The notes: generated from the sequence alone by a model not told the origin. A stretch of DNA of 64,000 nt from an uncultured Bacilli bacterium (GCA_934162425.1 CAKPIS010000001.1:164155-228154), one strand, 5' to 3'; shown: positions 1 through 8,353, numbered from the stretch's first letter. Numbers and translations: made by a program.

Positions 1-821
1 ATTAAGCATCCTCTTTTTCTTCCAATTATATCATACGAACTTATTATATCATCAGAATCAAAATTCTCAATACCAAATCTTTCTACTAGACACTTTTTAT
101 ACTTTTTATTTAACATGTCAAGTATATAGCAAGCAACTTTACCTTTAGGTAATATTTCTTCTTTTATCGCAGAAAAGCATGCCAAGTTATAGCTTTGAAT
201 TTCATTATCAAGTTTAGGCCATAATATTCCAGGTGAATCTAACAATTCTAAGTCTTTGTTAATTCTAATCCAAGATAATTTCTTTGTAACACCAGGTTTA
301 TCTCCTGTAACAGTAGCATTTTTACCTACTAAACGGTTAATAAGTGTTGACTTACCAACATTTGGTATACCAACTATTAAAGCCCTATAAGCACGTTTTT
401 TAAGTCCTTTAGCTAGTCTTTTATCATCTAATTCTTTTAATAATTCCTTAGTTTTAGTAAATATATCAGATATACCTTTATTATTAGTTAAATCGGTTAA
501 AACAACTTTATATCCTAAAGATTCATATTTTTTAGCACAAAGCTTTGTTTTTTCTATATCACATAAATCAATTTTAGTCATAATTATTATTCTAGGTTTA
601 TTACTAATTAAATCATCTATGTCCTTTATTTTAGAAGAAAATGGTATCCTAGCATCAACCACTTCATAGACTATATCTACCATATTTATATTTTCTTTAA
701 TAAGTCTTCTTGTTTTAGCCATATGGCCTGGGTACCAGTTGATACTCGTTGATGGTAAACTTTTTGTATCTTCGTTCATTTTTTTATACTTTCTCATTTC
801 TCTTTTTTGGTACATATCCAT
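1..821 (-). CDS. rbgA: Ribosome biogenesis GTPase RbgA (YlqF), 3' end cut by window edge
   Basis: Circularly permuted GTPase that acts late in assembly of the 50S ribosomal subunit. The N-terminal INWYPGHMAKTRRLI motif is diagnostic of the family. Further on are the G4 motif TKID, then G1 GIPNVGKST and G3 DSPG, the permuted order expected for RbgA. About 273 codons are present and the C-terminal domain runs off the left edge. I chose the ATG at 821 because a GGGAAG-type ribosome binding site lies about 9 bases upstream; a second in-frame ATG is two codons later. The usual Firmicute neighbour order rplS-lepB-rbgA is interrupted here by an accessory island at about 840-3475. Confidence 0.95.
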   Translation of the reverse strand, partial: MDMYQKREMRKYKKMNEDTKSLPSTSINWYPGHMAKTRRLIKENINMVDIVYEVVDARIPFSSKIKDIDDLISNKPRIIIMTKIDLCDIEKTKLCAKKYESLGYKVVLTDLTNNKGISDIFTKTKELLKELDDKRLAKGLKKRAYRALIVGIPNVGKSTLINRLVGKNATVTGDKPGVTKKLSWIRINKDLELLDSPGILWPKLDNEIQSYNLACFSAIKEEILPKGKVACYILDMLNKKYKKCLVERFGIENFDSDDIISSYDIIGRKRGCL

Positions 822-859
822 TATTTATCACTTCCCTTTTAGTAAAAACTTTTTTATAA

Positions 860-1390
860 CTATTTTTTATAATAATTTAATTTCTCTTTACTTAAATATT
901 TTTTAGTTATTACTACATCAGTTTCTAATATTTTTCCAAGATGTAAGTCCCATATTTTCTTTTTCTGAATCTGCTCTATTATATATTATCTCTGCAGCAG
1001 TTTGGTGAGAAACCGCATAGTGCATTTTATTTTGTACTTTTTTACACTTAGTTCGTTAAACATACATTTTAATTAACCACAATACACTTGGTTACACTTT
1101 AATTCACTATAAATAATTACAAATTAGTATCTAAATTGTATCTAAATGCTATTGTTAAATATTTCAAAATACTAGAATTTCTTATTTTATTAGATATTTT
1201 TTATATCTTACTTGTATGCCTTTGTCTTTTTTTAAGTTTGAATGTTATAAATTCTTCAGTGTCACTTCTAATTATTAAATCTTTTAACAATTGCTATCAT
1301 CTTCTTTGCCTGAAATATTAATTTTCCATAATTGATAATTATCCATTTTTAAATTAACACGATATCCAACTACAATTATAATAATTATCT
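860..1390 (-). pseudogene. Decayed RhuM-family protein, second copy (fragments)
   Basis: No open frame survives, but translated pieces match the virulence-protein RhuM family. At about 860-1045 the reading runs NKMHYAVSHQTAAEIIY, then ENMGLTSWKN, then after a frameshift ILETDVVITKKYLSKEK before a TAG at 860. This is the typical RhuM C-terminus (QTAAEIIY...GLTSWKN...VAKNYL). At about 1340-1385 another piece reads VVGYRVNLK followed by YQLW, resembling the family's central SVGYRVNSK...FRIWAT stretch. The stretch between them (about 1046-1340) has no recognisable content. RhuM proteins are widespread accessory proteins of uncertain function, often near mobile or defence genes. Confidence 0.7.
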
Positions 1391-1472
1391 GACCATTTTA
1401 GATTTTTAGATCTTAGTTTTTTACCTTTTTTCTTCGTAATGAATATCTTCAAATCCAGCTACTATAATTCCT

Positions 1473-1799
1473 TTACTCATTACTACTTACCTTGCTATCT
1501 AAACATTTTAAAATTCTAACTGCTTCTTTTCTATCCTTATTTTTTTCTTCTTCTGATAAATCATCATACTTGGTATTCATTTGTTTTGTCCATCTATCTA
1601 CAAATTCTTTAGGTATTGTTAGACTTCCATCGCTATTTGTCTTACATTTACTAAAAAGATGTTTTTGCCATCTTGACCATCTGTCGTGCTCATAATCAGA
1701 TAATTTTTCTATTATATCGTCGTTCTTCATTAATTTGCCTGTCCTCATTTTTTTACTTATTTTATTTAATTCTTCTTTTACTTCTTCTAAATTAAGCAT
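1473..1799 (-). CDS. Small RyR-domain-like protein
   Basis: A 108-residue protein with an AGGGAG ribosome binding site ahead of its ATG. The central and C-terminal part (EHDRWSRWQKHLFS, then LTIPKEFVDRWTKQMN, then DLSEEEKNKDRKEAVRIL) follows the pattern of the RyR (ryanodine-receptor) domain: a His-x-x-Trp helix and a terminal LSExEKxxDR helix. Such domains occur in bacterial and phage accessory proteins, sometimes in nucleotide-signalling defence systems, but the role here is unknown. It lies between two decayed RhuM copies and appears intact. A tiny overlapping frame continues past its stop (to about 1430) and then breaks. Confidence 0.6.
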   Translation of the reverse strand: MLNLEEVKEELNKISKKMRTGKLMKNDDIIEKLSDYEHDRWSRWQKHLFSKCKTNSDGSLTIPKEFVDRWTKQMNTKYDDLSEEEKNKDRKEAVRILKCLDSKVSSNE

Positions 1800-1888
1800 A
1801 TTTCTAATCTCCCTTTCATTTCATAATTTATCTGTTTCTTTTTCATCAATAAATTTTTTTCAGTCATTCTTACTATCATCACTTTCTT

Positions 1889-2395
1889 TTAAATATCAGT
1901 TGAAGTTGCCATAAATAAATCTGTAATTTTTTGATAAGTCATTCTTTCACTTACCCTAATTGTTTTAATGCGTTCTAATAATTCATCAAAATACTTAGAA
2001 ACATATTTATTTTCTTTTATAAATCTTTCATCATTTAAAGCAAATTTCTTTATCATATATTCTTTTAATACTTTAGTAGCCCATATTCTAAACTCTGTTA
2101 CTTTTTTTTGAATTAACATAATATACAACTACAATTATAGCATCTAAATTATAAATTATTGCATTATATTTTTTCCAGTATCAGCAGTTAACGAGCATTT
2201 CTTGGCAACTGAATCTTTATTTAATTCATTATCTTGAAATATATGTTTTAAATGTAGGCTTATATTATCTGTTGAACACTCGAAAACTTTTGACACTCCT
2301 TTTTCAGATAGTCATAATGTTTCTTCTTTGCATATTGCATCTACTATAATGGCGCTATCACTATTTTTATATATAATTAAGTTATTATCTTCCAT
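1889..2395 (-). pseudogene. Decayed RhuM-family protein, first copy
   Basis: From an ATG at 2395 the frame reads MEDNNLIIYKNSDSAIIVDA..., then ETL, a TGA where the family has Trp, then LSEKGVSKVFECSTDNISLH and LKHIFQDNELNKDSVAKKC. That is the RhuM N-terminal winged-helix-like region. Near 2125-2170 the frame shifts. An open frame from 2128 to 1889 then gives TEFRIWATKVLKEYMIKKFA...YFDELLERI...RMTYQKITDLFMATSTD, the conserved middle of RhuM. The C-terminal third is absent, so the gene is broken by a nonsense change, at least one frameshift and a truncation. Confidence 0.8.
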
Positions 2396-2457
2396 AATAT
2401 ATTTTTTATCATCAATATCACTTTTTGATATTTATTTTTTCTAACAGAATTTTTAAT

Positions 2458-2739
2458 TCATTCATCAAAATCTCTATCGCACTTTAATATTATTTCATTA
2501 TCTTTTTTACTATATTTATATGAATAACACAAATCATAATCTCCTACTGCATTGCCTTCACTTGTATAATACGAAAAATGTCCATCTTCACCAAAATAAA
2601 TAGTTTCTACTACAGTATCTTCATTCCTAATCCAAGTTCCATTAAAATCATATTTATTTTTACAACCAGCTAATATAAGTATACTAAATACTATTACAAT
2701 TATATAATTATCATATTTTTTATTAAACATATACTTCAT
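2458..2739 (-). CDS. Small lipoprotein, possibly C-terminally truncated
   Basis: A 93-residue protein with a basic N-terminus, a hydrophobic signal stretch and a lipobox ending LAGC at about residue 26, so it is probably lipid-anchored outside the membrane. The mature part (FNGTWIRNEDTVVETIYFGE...YYTSEG...DYDLCYSYKYSKKDNEIILKC) resembles small beta-sheet lipoproteins of the 'FnGtW' type, whose function is unknown. It ends at a TGA right after DFDE. The downstream DNA in another frame reads SKSDIDDKKYIMEDN, which could be its lost end or the start of the adjacent RhuM remnant. It starts 4 bases after the Nudix-ASCH gene stops. Confidence 0.6.
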   Translation of the reverse strand: MKYMFNKKYDNYIIVIVFSILILAGCKNKYDFNGTWIRNEDTVVETIYFGEDGHFSYYTSEGNAVGDYDLCYSYKYSKKDNEIILKCDRDFDE

Positions 2740-2743
2740 TCAT

Positions 2744-3475
2744 TTATTTTTTCTTAATTTCAATAGCTAATACTCCATATTTTTCTTGTTTTTCCTTAGA
2801 ATAATATTTTTCCATATCATGATAGTTAGTTGTTTCATCTTTTTCATATCCCAAAGAAATATTATCAAAACATTTATATAATTCTTCAAATGAATTGTAG
2901 TGATATAAGTTAATAACTTCACATTTTATCTTTTCATTATTTTTTATATTAGTAAATTCTATAATATCATTTATCTTGATAGATTTTCTTTTCTCATCAT
3001 ATAATCTCATTTCAATAGTTTTAGTACCATTTTTTATTTTAACAAATGGTTCATCATGTAGTTTCATTTTGTGCATAGTATAATTGCTTAATAAGTTATA
3101 TAATTCTTTTTTATCATAATGCCAATAAATAGTTTTAACAAACTTATCAAGATTGCACCACTTATAATCAATGCTTTCTTCGTTTAGTATGATATCATTG
3201 TCATCTACATATGAGATAAATACATGTTCAGTGCATTTTTTTCCTAACGAATTATAATTAAAAGTTGTATTTAAATCAACTATTTTATTTACTACTAAGT
3301 TAGTTTCTTCTTTAACTTCTCTTTTTACAGTACTATATAAATCATCGTCTATACTCTCTTTAGCACCTGTTACAGTATACCAAAAAGATTTATGAAACTG
3401 TGGATCATTACTACTTCCAATTAGCAATAAAAGCTTATTATCTTTATTAATTATAAATGTTAATATTTTCTCCAT
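2744..3475 (-). CDS. Nudix hydrolase fused to an ASCH domain
   Basis: The N-terminal half (residues about 1-125) is a Nudix domain. The WYTVTGAKESIDDD stretch followed by REVKEET is the Nudix box that binds metal and the diphosphate substrate, although its spacing and first acidic position are slightly off consensus. The C-terminal half (about 130-243) begins MKLHDEPFVKIKNGTKTIEM and contains RLYDEKR and INDIIEF, the signature of an ASCH (PUA-like, RNA-binding) domain. The substrate is unknown; nucleotide or modified-nucleotide clean-up is an inference. The start chosen is the ATG at 3475, overlapping the lepB stop region with GGAAGAG upstream, rather than a TTG six codons earlier. Confidence 0.8.
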   Translation of the reverse strand: MEKILTFIINKDNKLLLLIGSSNDPQFHKSFWYTVTGAKESIDDDLYSTVKREVKEETNLVVNKIVDLNTTFNYNSLGKKCTEHVFISYVDDNDIILNEESIDYKWCNLDKFVKTIYWHYDKKELYNLLSNYTMHKMKLHDEPFVKIKNGTKTIEMRLYDEKRKSIKINDIIEFTNIKNNEKIKCEVINLYHYNSFEELYKCFDNISLGYEKDETTNYHDMEKYYSKEKQEKYGVLAIEIKKK

Positions 3476-3476
3476 A

Positions 3477-3995
3477 TTATTTAACTCTTCCAATTTTAGT
3501 TAATGGAAATATTCTATATGATACACTTCCTAATATATCTTCTTTTTTAATTAAACCAAGTATTCTAGAGTCAGCTGAATTACTTCTATTATCACCAACT
3601 ACGAAATACATATCTCCTGGTATATTTAAATATCCAAGTGTTTCTAATTTAAAATCATCAGTACCAGTTTTGCCATAGGTATCTTCTATTAAAAAACCAT
3701 CAATATATAAATTCCCATCTTTATATTCAACATGTTCTCCAGGAAGTCCAATTACTCTTTTAATAAGTTTTTCACCATTATACTTAAGTACAACTACATC
3801 AAATCTTTTAATATCATTTAGTTTATAATCAAGTTTATTTAATATAACTACATTATTATTATAAAGTGTATCTTCCATTGATTGTCCATCAACTACAGCT
3901 GGAGTTACTATAAAGCTTCTAATTAATACAACTACTATAACTACTATAATATATGGATATATTTTTTTTATTAATTCTTTAGTTTTTCTACTCAT
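3477..3995 (-). CDS. lepB: Type I signal peptidase
   Basis: Membrane-anchored signal peptidase of the S26 family that removes signal peptides from exported proteins. One N-terminal transmembrane segment (YIIVVIVVVLIRSFIV) is followed by the catalytic serine motif DGQSMEDTLY, the catalytic lysine in KRVIGLPGEHV and the C-terminal box GDNRSNSADSR. About 172 residues, normal for a Gram-positive enzyme. The ATG at 3995 is preceded by a strong GGAGG; the open frame extends 24 codons upstream without support. It follows rplS by about 90 bases, the common Firmicute order, and was probably once followed directly by rbgA. Confidence 0.95.
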   Translation of the reverse strand: MSRKTKELIKKIYPYIIVVIVVVLIRSFIVTPAVVDGQSMEDTLYNNNVVILNKLDYKLNDIKRFDVVVLKYNGEKLIKRVIGLPGEHVEYKDGNLYIDGFLIEDTYGKTGTDDFKLETLGYLNIPGDMYFVVGDNRSNSADSRILGLIKKEDILGSVSYRIFPLTKIGRVK

Positions 3996-4086
3996 ATTTG
4001 ACCTCCAAATATTAAATATCATACTAATACTTATTTTATCACGCTGTAATTTTAATGTAAATACCAAAAAAACTAAAGCATAAGCT

Positions 4087-4425
4087 CTAGTTTCTTTCTT
4101 TTAACTTAAATTGACCAACTACATCTCTTGCATAGTATAACTTAGCTCTTCTAGCTTTACCTTTTCTAGTTACTTTAATAAAGTCTAGTTTTGGTGAATG
4201 AACTGGAAATGTTCTTTCAACACCAACACCACTAGATATTTTACGTACTGTAAAAGTTTCAGATATACCACTACCTTTACGAGAAATAACTATTCCTTCG
4301 TAAGCTTGTACTCTTTCTTTTTTACCTTCAATAATCTTAACACCAACATTAACAGTGTCACCAACTCTAAATTCAGGTATAGTTGGGTTTAGTTGTTCAC
4401 TTGTAATTTTTTCAATTTTGTTCAT
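4087..4425 (-). CDS. rplS: 50S ribosomal protein L19
   Basis: Full-length L19 (112 residues), located at the 30S-50S interface. Family motifs include PEFRVGDTVNVGVKI, RVQAYEGIVISRKG, ETFTVRKISSGVGVER and FPVHSPK. The start ATG has AGGGAG upstream. A strong promoter and a short hairpin-forming leader precede it, so it can be transcribed separately from trmD. Confidence 0.97.
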   Translation of the reverse strand: MNKIEKITSEQLNPTIPEFRVGDTVNVGVKIIEGKKERVQAYEGIVISRKGSGISETFTVRKISSGVGVERTFPVHSPKLDFIKVTRKGKARRAKLYYARDVVGQFKLKERN

Positions 4426-4459
4426 AATTTTCTAGTCTCCCTTTCATATATATATAACC

Positions 4460-4502
4460 AGCAATCATGCATAAATAATTTAAAAGTTTGTATCGGATTG
4501 CT
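4460..4502 (-). ncRNA. Candidate L19 leader hairpin upstream of rplS
   Basis: Within the 5' untranslated region of rplS the strand carries AGCAATC (4496-4502) and GATTGCT (4460-4466), a perfect 7-base-pair stem enclosing about 29 bases. Firmicute rplS genes often carry an autoregulatory L19 leader RNA at this place. The assignment rests on position and the stem only; I could not check a covariance model. Confidence 0.4.
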
Positions 4503-4516
4503 TTTTGAACATTATG

Positions 4517-4545
4517 ATTTTAACACAATATTTATTTTTGTGCAA
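4517..4545 (-). promoter_or_regulatory. Sigma-A type promoter for rplS
   Basis: On the minus strand TTGCAC (4540-4545), a 17-base spacer and TAAAAT (4517-4522). It lies at the 3' end of the upstream hypothetical gene and gives a leader of roughly 85 bases ahead of rplS. Confidence 0.65.
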
Positions 4546-5431
4546 GTTTTATTTTACTTTCATTTAACTTTTTATCATCTTCATACCTTTTATTTTGATT
4601 TAGTCCAGATACTATTTTATTTATTAAAGATATTTTAAATGACTCACTCATATCATCTAATGATGATATAGCATATAAAAATTCTTCTGCTGTTTTAAAT
4701 CTATTAATTAATGAAGCATCTATATCCGCTACTGCATGTAACATATAATATGCATCACCTAATTCAAAAATTTTATCAGTTAATTTAGCTATGTCTGCAC
4801 CTATTATATCCTTAGCAAATAAATATATATAATGAGAATTATTAGTACTTATTAATTTTTCTTCTAACTTTTTAACGTCAAACGAATTACTTTTACTAGC
4901 ATAATCATATATTAACTTAGCATCTAAACTTTCTAAAGCAACGTTTTGTATATATGATTCATTAACTATATTTGAATTAACATAATTATAATGAACAAGC
5001 ATTTTAACAAATGAAATTCTTCGTTCTTTAGATTTAGCAAGTTTATTTATAATGTATTCTTCATCTATTAAGTTCTTATTATATAAGTAAATTATAACAG
5101 ATGAATCATTATAATAATAATCAAAACACATATTTACTAATTTTTCTAATTTATCTTTTGATATACAAGATATAAATGAATTAATATAAAGAAGTCTAGC
5201 TAAATAAGTAGTTGCGTTCTTTGATATAAAGTAATCTGCTATTTTATCTAAATTTTCTTTCTTAGAAAATAGAGGAACTGATGCAACTATAGTTTTTTTA
5301 TTATATTTATTTAATAGTTCATCTAATAAATCATCTTCATCATATTTACCATTTAACTTATTTACTATTTCATCACAACTTTTAGCTTTACATATTATTT
5401 TATTAATTATATATTTATCATGTTTATTCAT
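4532..5431 (-). CDS. Uncharacterised all-helical protein
   Basis: A 299-residue protein I do not recognise. It has no signal peptide or transmembrane segment and looks entirely alpha-helical, with recurrent short helix pairs (LLDELLNKYN, KLVNMCFDYYYND, IINKLAKSKERR) that suggest a degenerate HEAT/ARM-like solenoid. That fold is an inference. It starts 5 bases downstream of the trmD stop, so it is likely cotranscribed with trmD, in the place where rplS normally follows directly. Its 3' end carries the rplS promoter. Confidence 0.75.
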   Translation of the reverse strand: MNKHDKYIINKIICKAKSCDEIVNKLNGKYDEDDLLDELLNKYNKKTIVASVPLFSKKENLDKIADYFISKNATTYLARLLYINSFISCISKDKLEKLVNMCFDYYYNDSSVIIYLYNKNLIDEEYIINKLAKSKERRISFVKMLVHYNYVNSNIVNESYIQNVALESLDAKLIYDYASKSNSFDVKKLEEKLISTNNSHYIYLFAKDIIGADIAKLTDKIFELGDAYYMLHAVADIDASLINRFKTAEEFLYAISSLDDMSESFKISLINKIVSGLNQNKRYEDDKKLNESKIKLAQK

Positions 5432-5435
5432 AAAT

Positions 5436-6635
5436 CTACCTTCTCTTTGAATTTTCTATTTCATTTACAAGCATACTATTTTGAACTGATTTTGCTTTAA
5501 CAAATTCACTAACTAAAAGATTTATATTTTTAATTATTTTATCCAAATTTTCTTTACCTAAATGCATAGCATAAGTAGATATAATAAATGATTTTAACAT
5601 TTCTGCCTCTCCTAAAACTCTAGAAGTTGCTTCATCATCACTATCATTTAAAGCTAAATTAAATCTATAAGTTAATATATTTATCTTCTTCATTATATTT
5701 TTAATAGCAGCTTTTTCTATAAATGATTCTTTAACAATTAAAATTCTACTAACAGATCCATCTTTATTTTTAGCTTTAAGCTTATAACCTGCTATATTTC
5801 TAGGTTTTAAAACGGTAACTGCTCTAGTTTTATCATCTTTAAATAAAACAAATTTACCAGTTTTTTTAACTTGTTTTTTTTCTTTTACTTCTACTACTTT
5901 AATATTTTTAATATCATCTGTTAATATTTCATTTCTGCTTCTTTTTAATCCCGTTTTATCAATCTTAGTTTTTTTTGCTAATAAATCTGGTCTTTTAATA
6001 GATGTAATATTTATTTGTTTTTCTTCTCTCCATTTTTTAATAGCAGCATGATTACCAGATAATAAAACATCTGGAACTTTCATTCCTTTATAATTTCTTG
6101 GTTTAGTATATGTTGGATAATCTAATAAATTATTATTAAAAGACTCTTTTAAATGTGATTCTTCTTCAATAACACCAGGAAGTAGTCTAGTTACTGAATC
6201 TGCAATTACCATAGCTGGAAGTTCTCCTCCAGTTAATACATAATCTCCAATAGATATTTCTTCATCACATATATTTTTTATTCTCTCATCAAAGCCTTCA
6301 TAATGACCACAAATAAGAATTAAATGTTCTTCTTTTGATAACTTATAGGCCATACTTTGATCATATTTCTTACCTTGTGGTGATAATAATATAACTTTAG
6401 AATTATCTTTTTTTATTTTTTCGACACAATCAAAGATAGGCTGACACATTAACACCATACCATTGCCACCACCGTATGGAGTATCATCTACCTTCTTATG
6501 TTTATTTAATGAATAATCTCTAAAATTATGCGTATTAATTTCTATTTTTTTGTTATCTATAGCCCTTTTTATTATTGATTCACCTTTAAAACCATCAAAC
6601 ATTTCAGGAAAAAGTGTTAAAATATCTATCTTCAT
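5436..6635 (-). CDS. trmD: tRNA (guanine-N1)-methyltransferase TrmD with C-terminal extension
   Basis: Methylates G37 next to the anticodon of tRNAs, preventing frameshifting. Residues about 1-235 are a complete SPOUT-fold TrmD: MKIDILTLFPEMF at the start, VDDTPYGGGNGMVLM, LICGHYEGFDERI and ISIGDYVLTGGELPAM (knotted SAM site), then LLDYPTYTKPRNYKGM. The protein is 399 residues, about 150 longer than the family norm. The extra C-terminus has a lysine-rich linker, a beta-rich segment (KFVLFKDDKTRAVTVLKPRN) and a helical tail. GGAGTG lies before the ATG, and a TGTTATAAT extended -10 box is at 6660-6668. Confidence 0.95.
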   Translation of the reverse strand: MKIDILTLFPEMFDGFKGESIIKRAIDNKKIEINTHNFRDYSLNKHKKVDDTPYGGGNGMVLMCQPIFDCVEKIKKDNSKVILLSPQGKKYDQSMAYKLSKEEHLILICGHYEGFDERIKNICDEEISIGDYVLTGGELPAMVIADSVTRLLPGVIEEESHLKESFNNNLLDYPTYTKPRNYKGMKVPDVLLSGNHAAIKKWREEKQINITSIKRPDLLAKKTKIDKTGLKRSRNEILTDDIKNIKVVEVKEKKQVKKTGKFVLFKDDKTRAVTVLKPRNIAGYKLKAKNKDGSVSRILIVKESFIEKAAIKNIMKKINILTYRFNLALNDSDDEATSRVLGEAEMLKSFIISTYAMHLGKENLDKIIKNINLLVSEFVKAKSVQNSMLVNEIENSKRR

Positions 6636-6659
6636 AAAATCACTCCAATTAACAATACA

Positions 6660-6668
6660 ATTATAACA
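6660..6668 (-). promoter_or_regulatory. Extended -10 promoter element upstream of trmD
   Basis: Minus-strand TGTTATAAT about 25 bases before the trmD start codon. No convincing -35 box is present, which is common for extended -10 promoters. Confidence 0.45.
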
Positions 6669-6685
6669 CTAAATGCTTATAATTC

Positions 6686-7636
6686 CTACTTATTTTTCTT
6701 ATAATAAGCTATTTTATAAGTATCAATAATTGCTAATTTACTAGCTTTATCTATAGGATCTAATTTAGCATCAGAGTCTATATAATTTCTTGTTTCATTC
6801 ATAATACAAGCAAAATTTTCATCTTCAAAATTAGGAAATCTATCATAAGATAATTTATCTATACTATTTCTTGATATATATCTATTTAACTTTTTAGCTT
6901 TTTGATGAACTGGATTCTTTTCTACTTTTAAAATACTATTATATTCATCTATTTTTTCTTTTATTAAGTTAGATATATCTATCTTATCTCCTTCAATTGC
7001 ATTTATATAATAATATAAACTTAAATAATTATAAAACTTTTCTTCATCATTTATTACAACATAATTCTTACTTTTAATAGATGATAAAATATTAGATAAA
7101 CTATTATACATATAATCTGTTGGAATACTTCTTTTTTCATTATCTTTATATTTTGCAACTATTACATCTGATATAGCAGCTATAAAACCAGTTGCAGCAT
7201 CTTTTGCTTTTCTAGATTTAAGTTTACTTTCTAAAACAGAAAAGCATTTATCTAATATGCTTAGTATATCATCTACATTATTTAAACTACCAACCTTTTC
7301 GTATTTAGATAATTCTTGATAAAACAAAATAGGCATTAATAAATTACCATTAGGATTTAAGTATCCTACTTCTAAACAATCTTTTATATATCCTCTTTTA
7401 GTATCATCTTTTAAACAATTATATAATCTACTTAAATTAACTCCCTGTTTAAGAATACTTGAATCATCTTTTATTTCACCAATCCATTTAATATTTTCAT
7501 CAATTACCATTAAAAATTTTTTATTAAGTTCACTTATTTTTCTTCCTTGATTAACAGTTAATTCTAAGCATAATTTTGTTAATTCACCAAGTTTATTTAA
7601 CTCGTTTAAGTCAACCAATTTCTCATTCTTTTTCAT
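6686..7636 (-). CDS. Uncharacterised helical protein between rimM and trmD
   Basis: A 316-residue, apparently cytoplasmic and helical protein with no motif I recognise. It is rich in Lys, Asn, Asp and Ile. Segments such as LGELTKLCLELTVNQGRKIS and KDAATGFIAAISDVIVAKYK look like amphipathic helices. It has a GGGGGA ribosome binding site and its own sigma-A promoter, and ends about 50 bases before trmD. Its position inside the rimM-trmD-rplS neighbourhood is unusual, but gives no firm clue to function. Confidence 0.75.
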   Translation of the reverse strand: MKKNEKLVDLNELNKLGELTKLCLELTVNQGRKISELNKKFLMVIDENIKWIGEIKDDSSILKQGVNLSRLYNCLKDDTKRGYIKDCLEVGYLNPNGNLLMPILFYQELSKYEKVGSLNNVDDILSILDKCFSVLESKLKSRKAKDAATGFIAAISDVIVAKYKDNEKRSIPTDYMYNSLSNILSSIKSKNYVVINDEEKFYNYLSLYYYINAIEGDKIDISNLIKEKIDEYNSILKVEKNPVHQKAKKLNRYISRNSIDKLSYDRFPNFEDENFACIMNETRNYIDSDAKLDPIDKASKLAIIDTYKIAYYKKNK

Positions 7637-7662
7637 ATAAAATCCCCCTATACAAGTTTGAT

Positions 7663-7691
7663 ATGTTAGCAGAAATACATAAAAAAGTCAA
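7663..7691 (-). promoter_or_regulatory. Sigma-A type promoter for the 6686-7636 gene
   Basis: Minus-strand TTGACT (7686-7691), 17-base spacer, TAACAT (7663-7668), about 27 bases ahead of the start codon. Confidence 0.6.
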
Positions 7692-7700
7692 TTATTACGA

Positions 7701-7735
7701 AAAAAAACTATTAACAAAATTCATTTGCTAATAGT
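7701..7735 (-). terminator. Rho-independent terminator after the 7751-8299 gene
   Basis: Minus-strand ACTATTA...TAATAGT stem followed by a run of seven or more T. It separates the two hypothetical genes on either side. Confidence 0.7.
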
Positions 7736-7750
7736 CTATAAATTTAAAAA

Positions 7751-8299
7751 TTACTTTCTAGTTTTCTTAAGTGTTTTATCTTTAGTTTCATCTAAACTAT
7801 AAGAAACTTCTTTATTATCACTATCATTAGTCTTTTCAAGTTCAAATAACATATCATTTAAAATTTTATCAATATCCATCTCATTATTAGATTTTGCTTT
7901 TTGTATGGTATTATTTGTAATTGTTTTTACCTTATCTAATTCTTTTTCTTTTCCTTCTTCATCTAATTCTTCTAATCTTTTTAAAACCATGCCTTTTTTT
8001 TCTTTGTTTTCTATTAAGTTTTTAGCACAGTCATAACCAAATTTCATAGCAATTATAACAGTTGGAACTCCAATTATACCCCACATTGCATTATTTGATA
8101 AATAAGGATTAAATCCTTTTGACAACCCTATATCAGTTAAAAGTGCAATAATTAAAATATATAATGTCACACAACCAATACTCAAAAACACCTCACGTAA
8201 ATTTTTCGAATCATATGATTCTAACATCTCTTCTAATATCTTTCTACTCTCGGTTTTTTCTAATTCTTCTCTAAAAGATCTTTTGTCCTTATTTTTCAT
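7751..8299 (-). CDS. Uncharacterised two-transmembrane protein with charged tail
   Basis: A 182-residue protein I do not recognise. A charged helical N-terminus (RSFREELEKTESRKILEEML) precedes two hydrophobic segments at about residues 40-63 (CVTLYILIIALLTDIGL) and 70-88 (MWGIIGVPTVIIAMKFGY). A long charged cytoplasmic-type tail with coiled-coil character follows. It has a strong promoter and its own terminator, so it is a monocistronic insertion between rimM and trmD. Confidence 0.75.
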   Translation of the reverse strand: MKNKDKRSFREELEKTESRKILEEMLESYDSKNLREVFLSIGCVTLYILIIALLTDIGLSKGFNPYLSNNAMWGIIGVPTVIIAMKFGYDCAKNLIENKEKKGMVLKRLEELDEEGKEKELDKVKTITNNTIQKAKSNNEMDIDKILNDMLFELEKTNDSDNKEVSYSLDETKDKTLKKTRK

Positions 8300-8324
8300 T
8301 AAAATCCCCTCATTTCGGCTATAT

Positions 8325-8353
8325 ATAATAGCATTTTTAACGTATTATGTCAA
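8325..8353 (-). promoter_or_regulatory. Strong sigma-A promoter for the 7751-8299 gene
   Basis: Minus-strand TTGACA (8348-8353), 17-base spacer, TATTAT (8325-8330). The -35 box is a perfect consensus match. Confidence 0.7.

Noticed and set aside
1136..1321. + strand hydrophobic 61-residue frame
   Set aside because: Lies in decayed sequence, lacks a ribosome binding site, and its hydrophobicity reflects T-rich DNA.
2150..2395. In-frame TGA at a Trp position in RhuM suggesting TGA is read as Trp (genetic code 4)
   Set aside because: rsmE and yqzL end properly at TGA, the Trp codons checked in real genes are TGG, and the same RhuM region also has frameshifts, so it is simple decay.
840..3475. 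Possible insertion sequence or prophage
   Set aside because: No transposase, integrase, terminal inverted repeats or target duplications could be seen.
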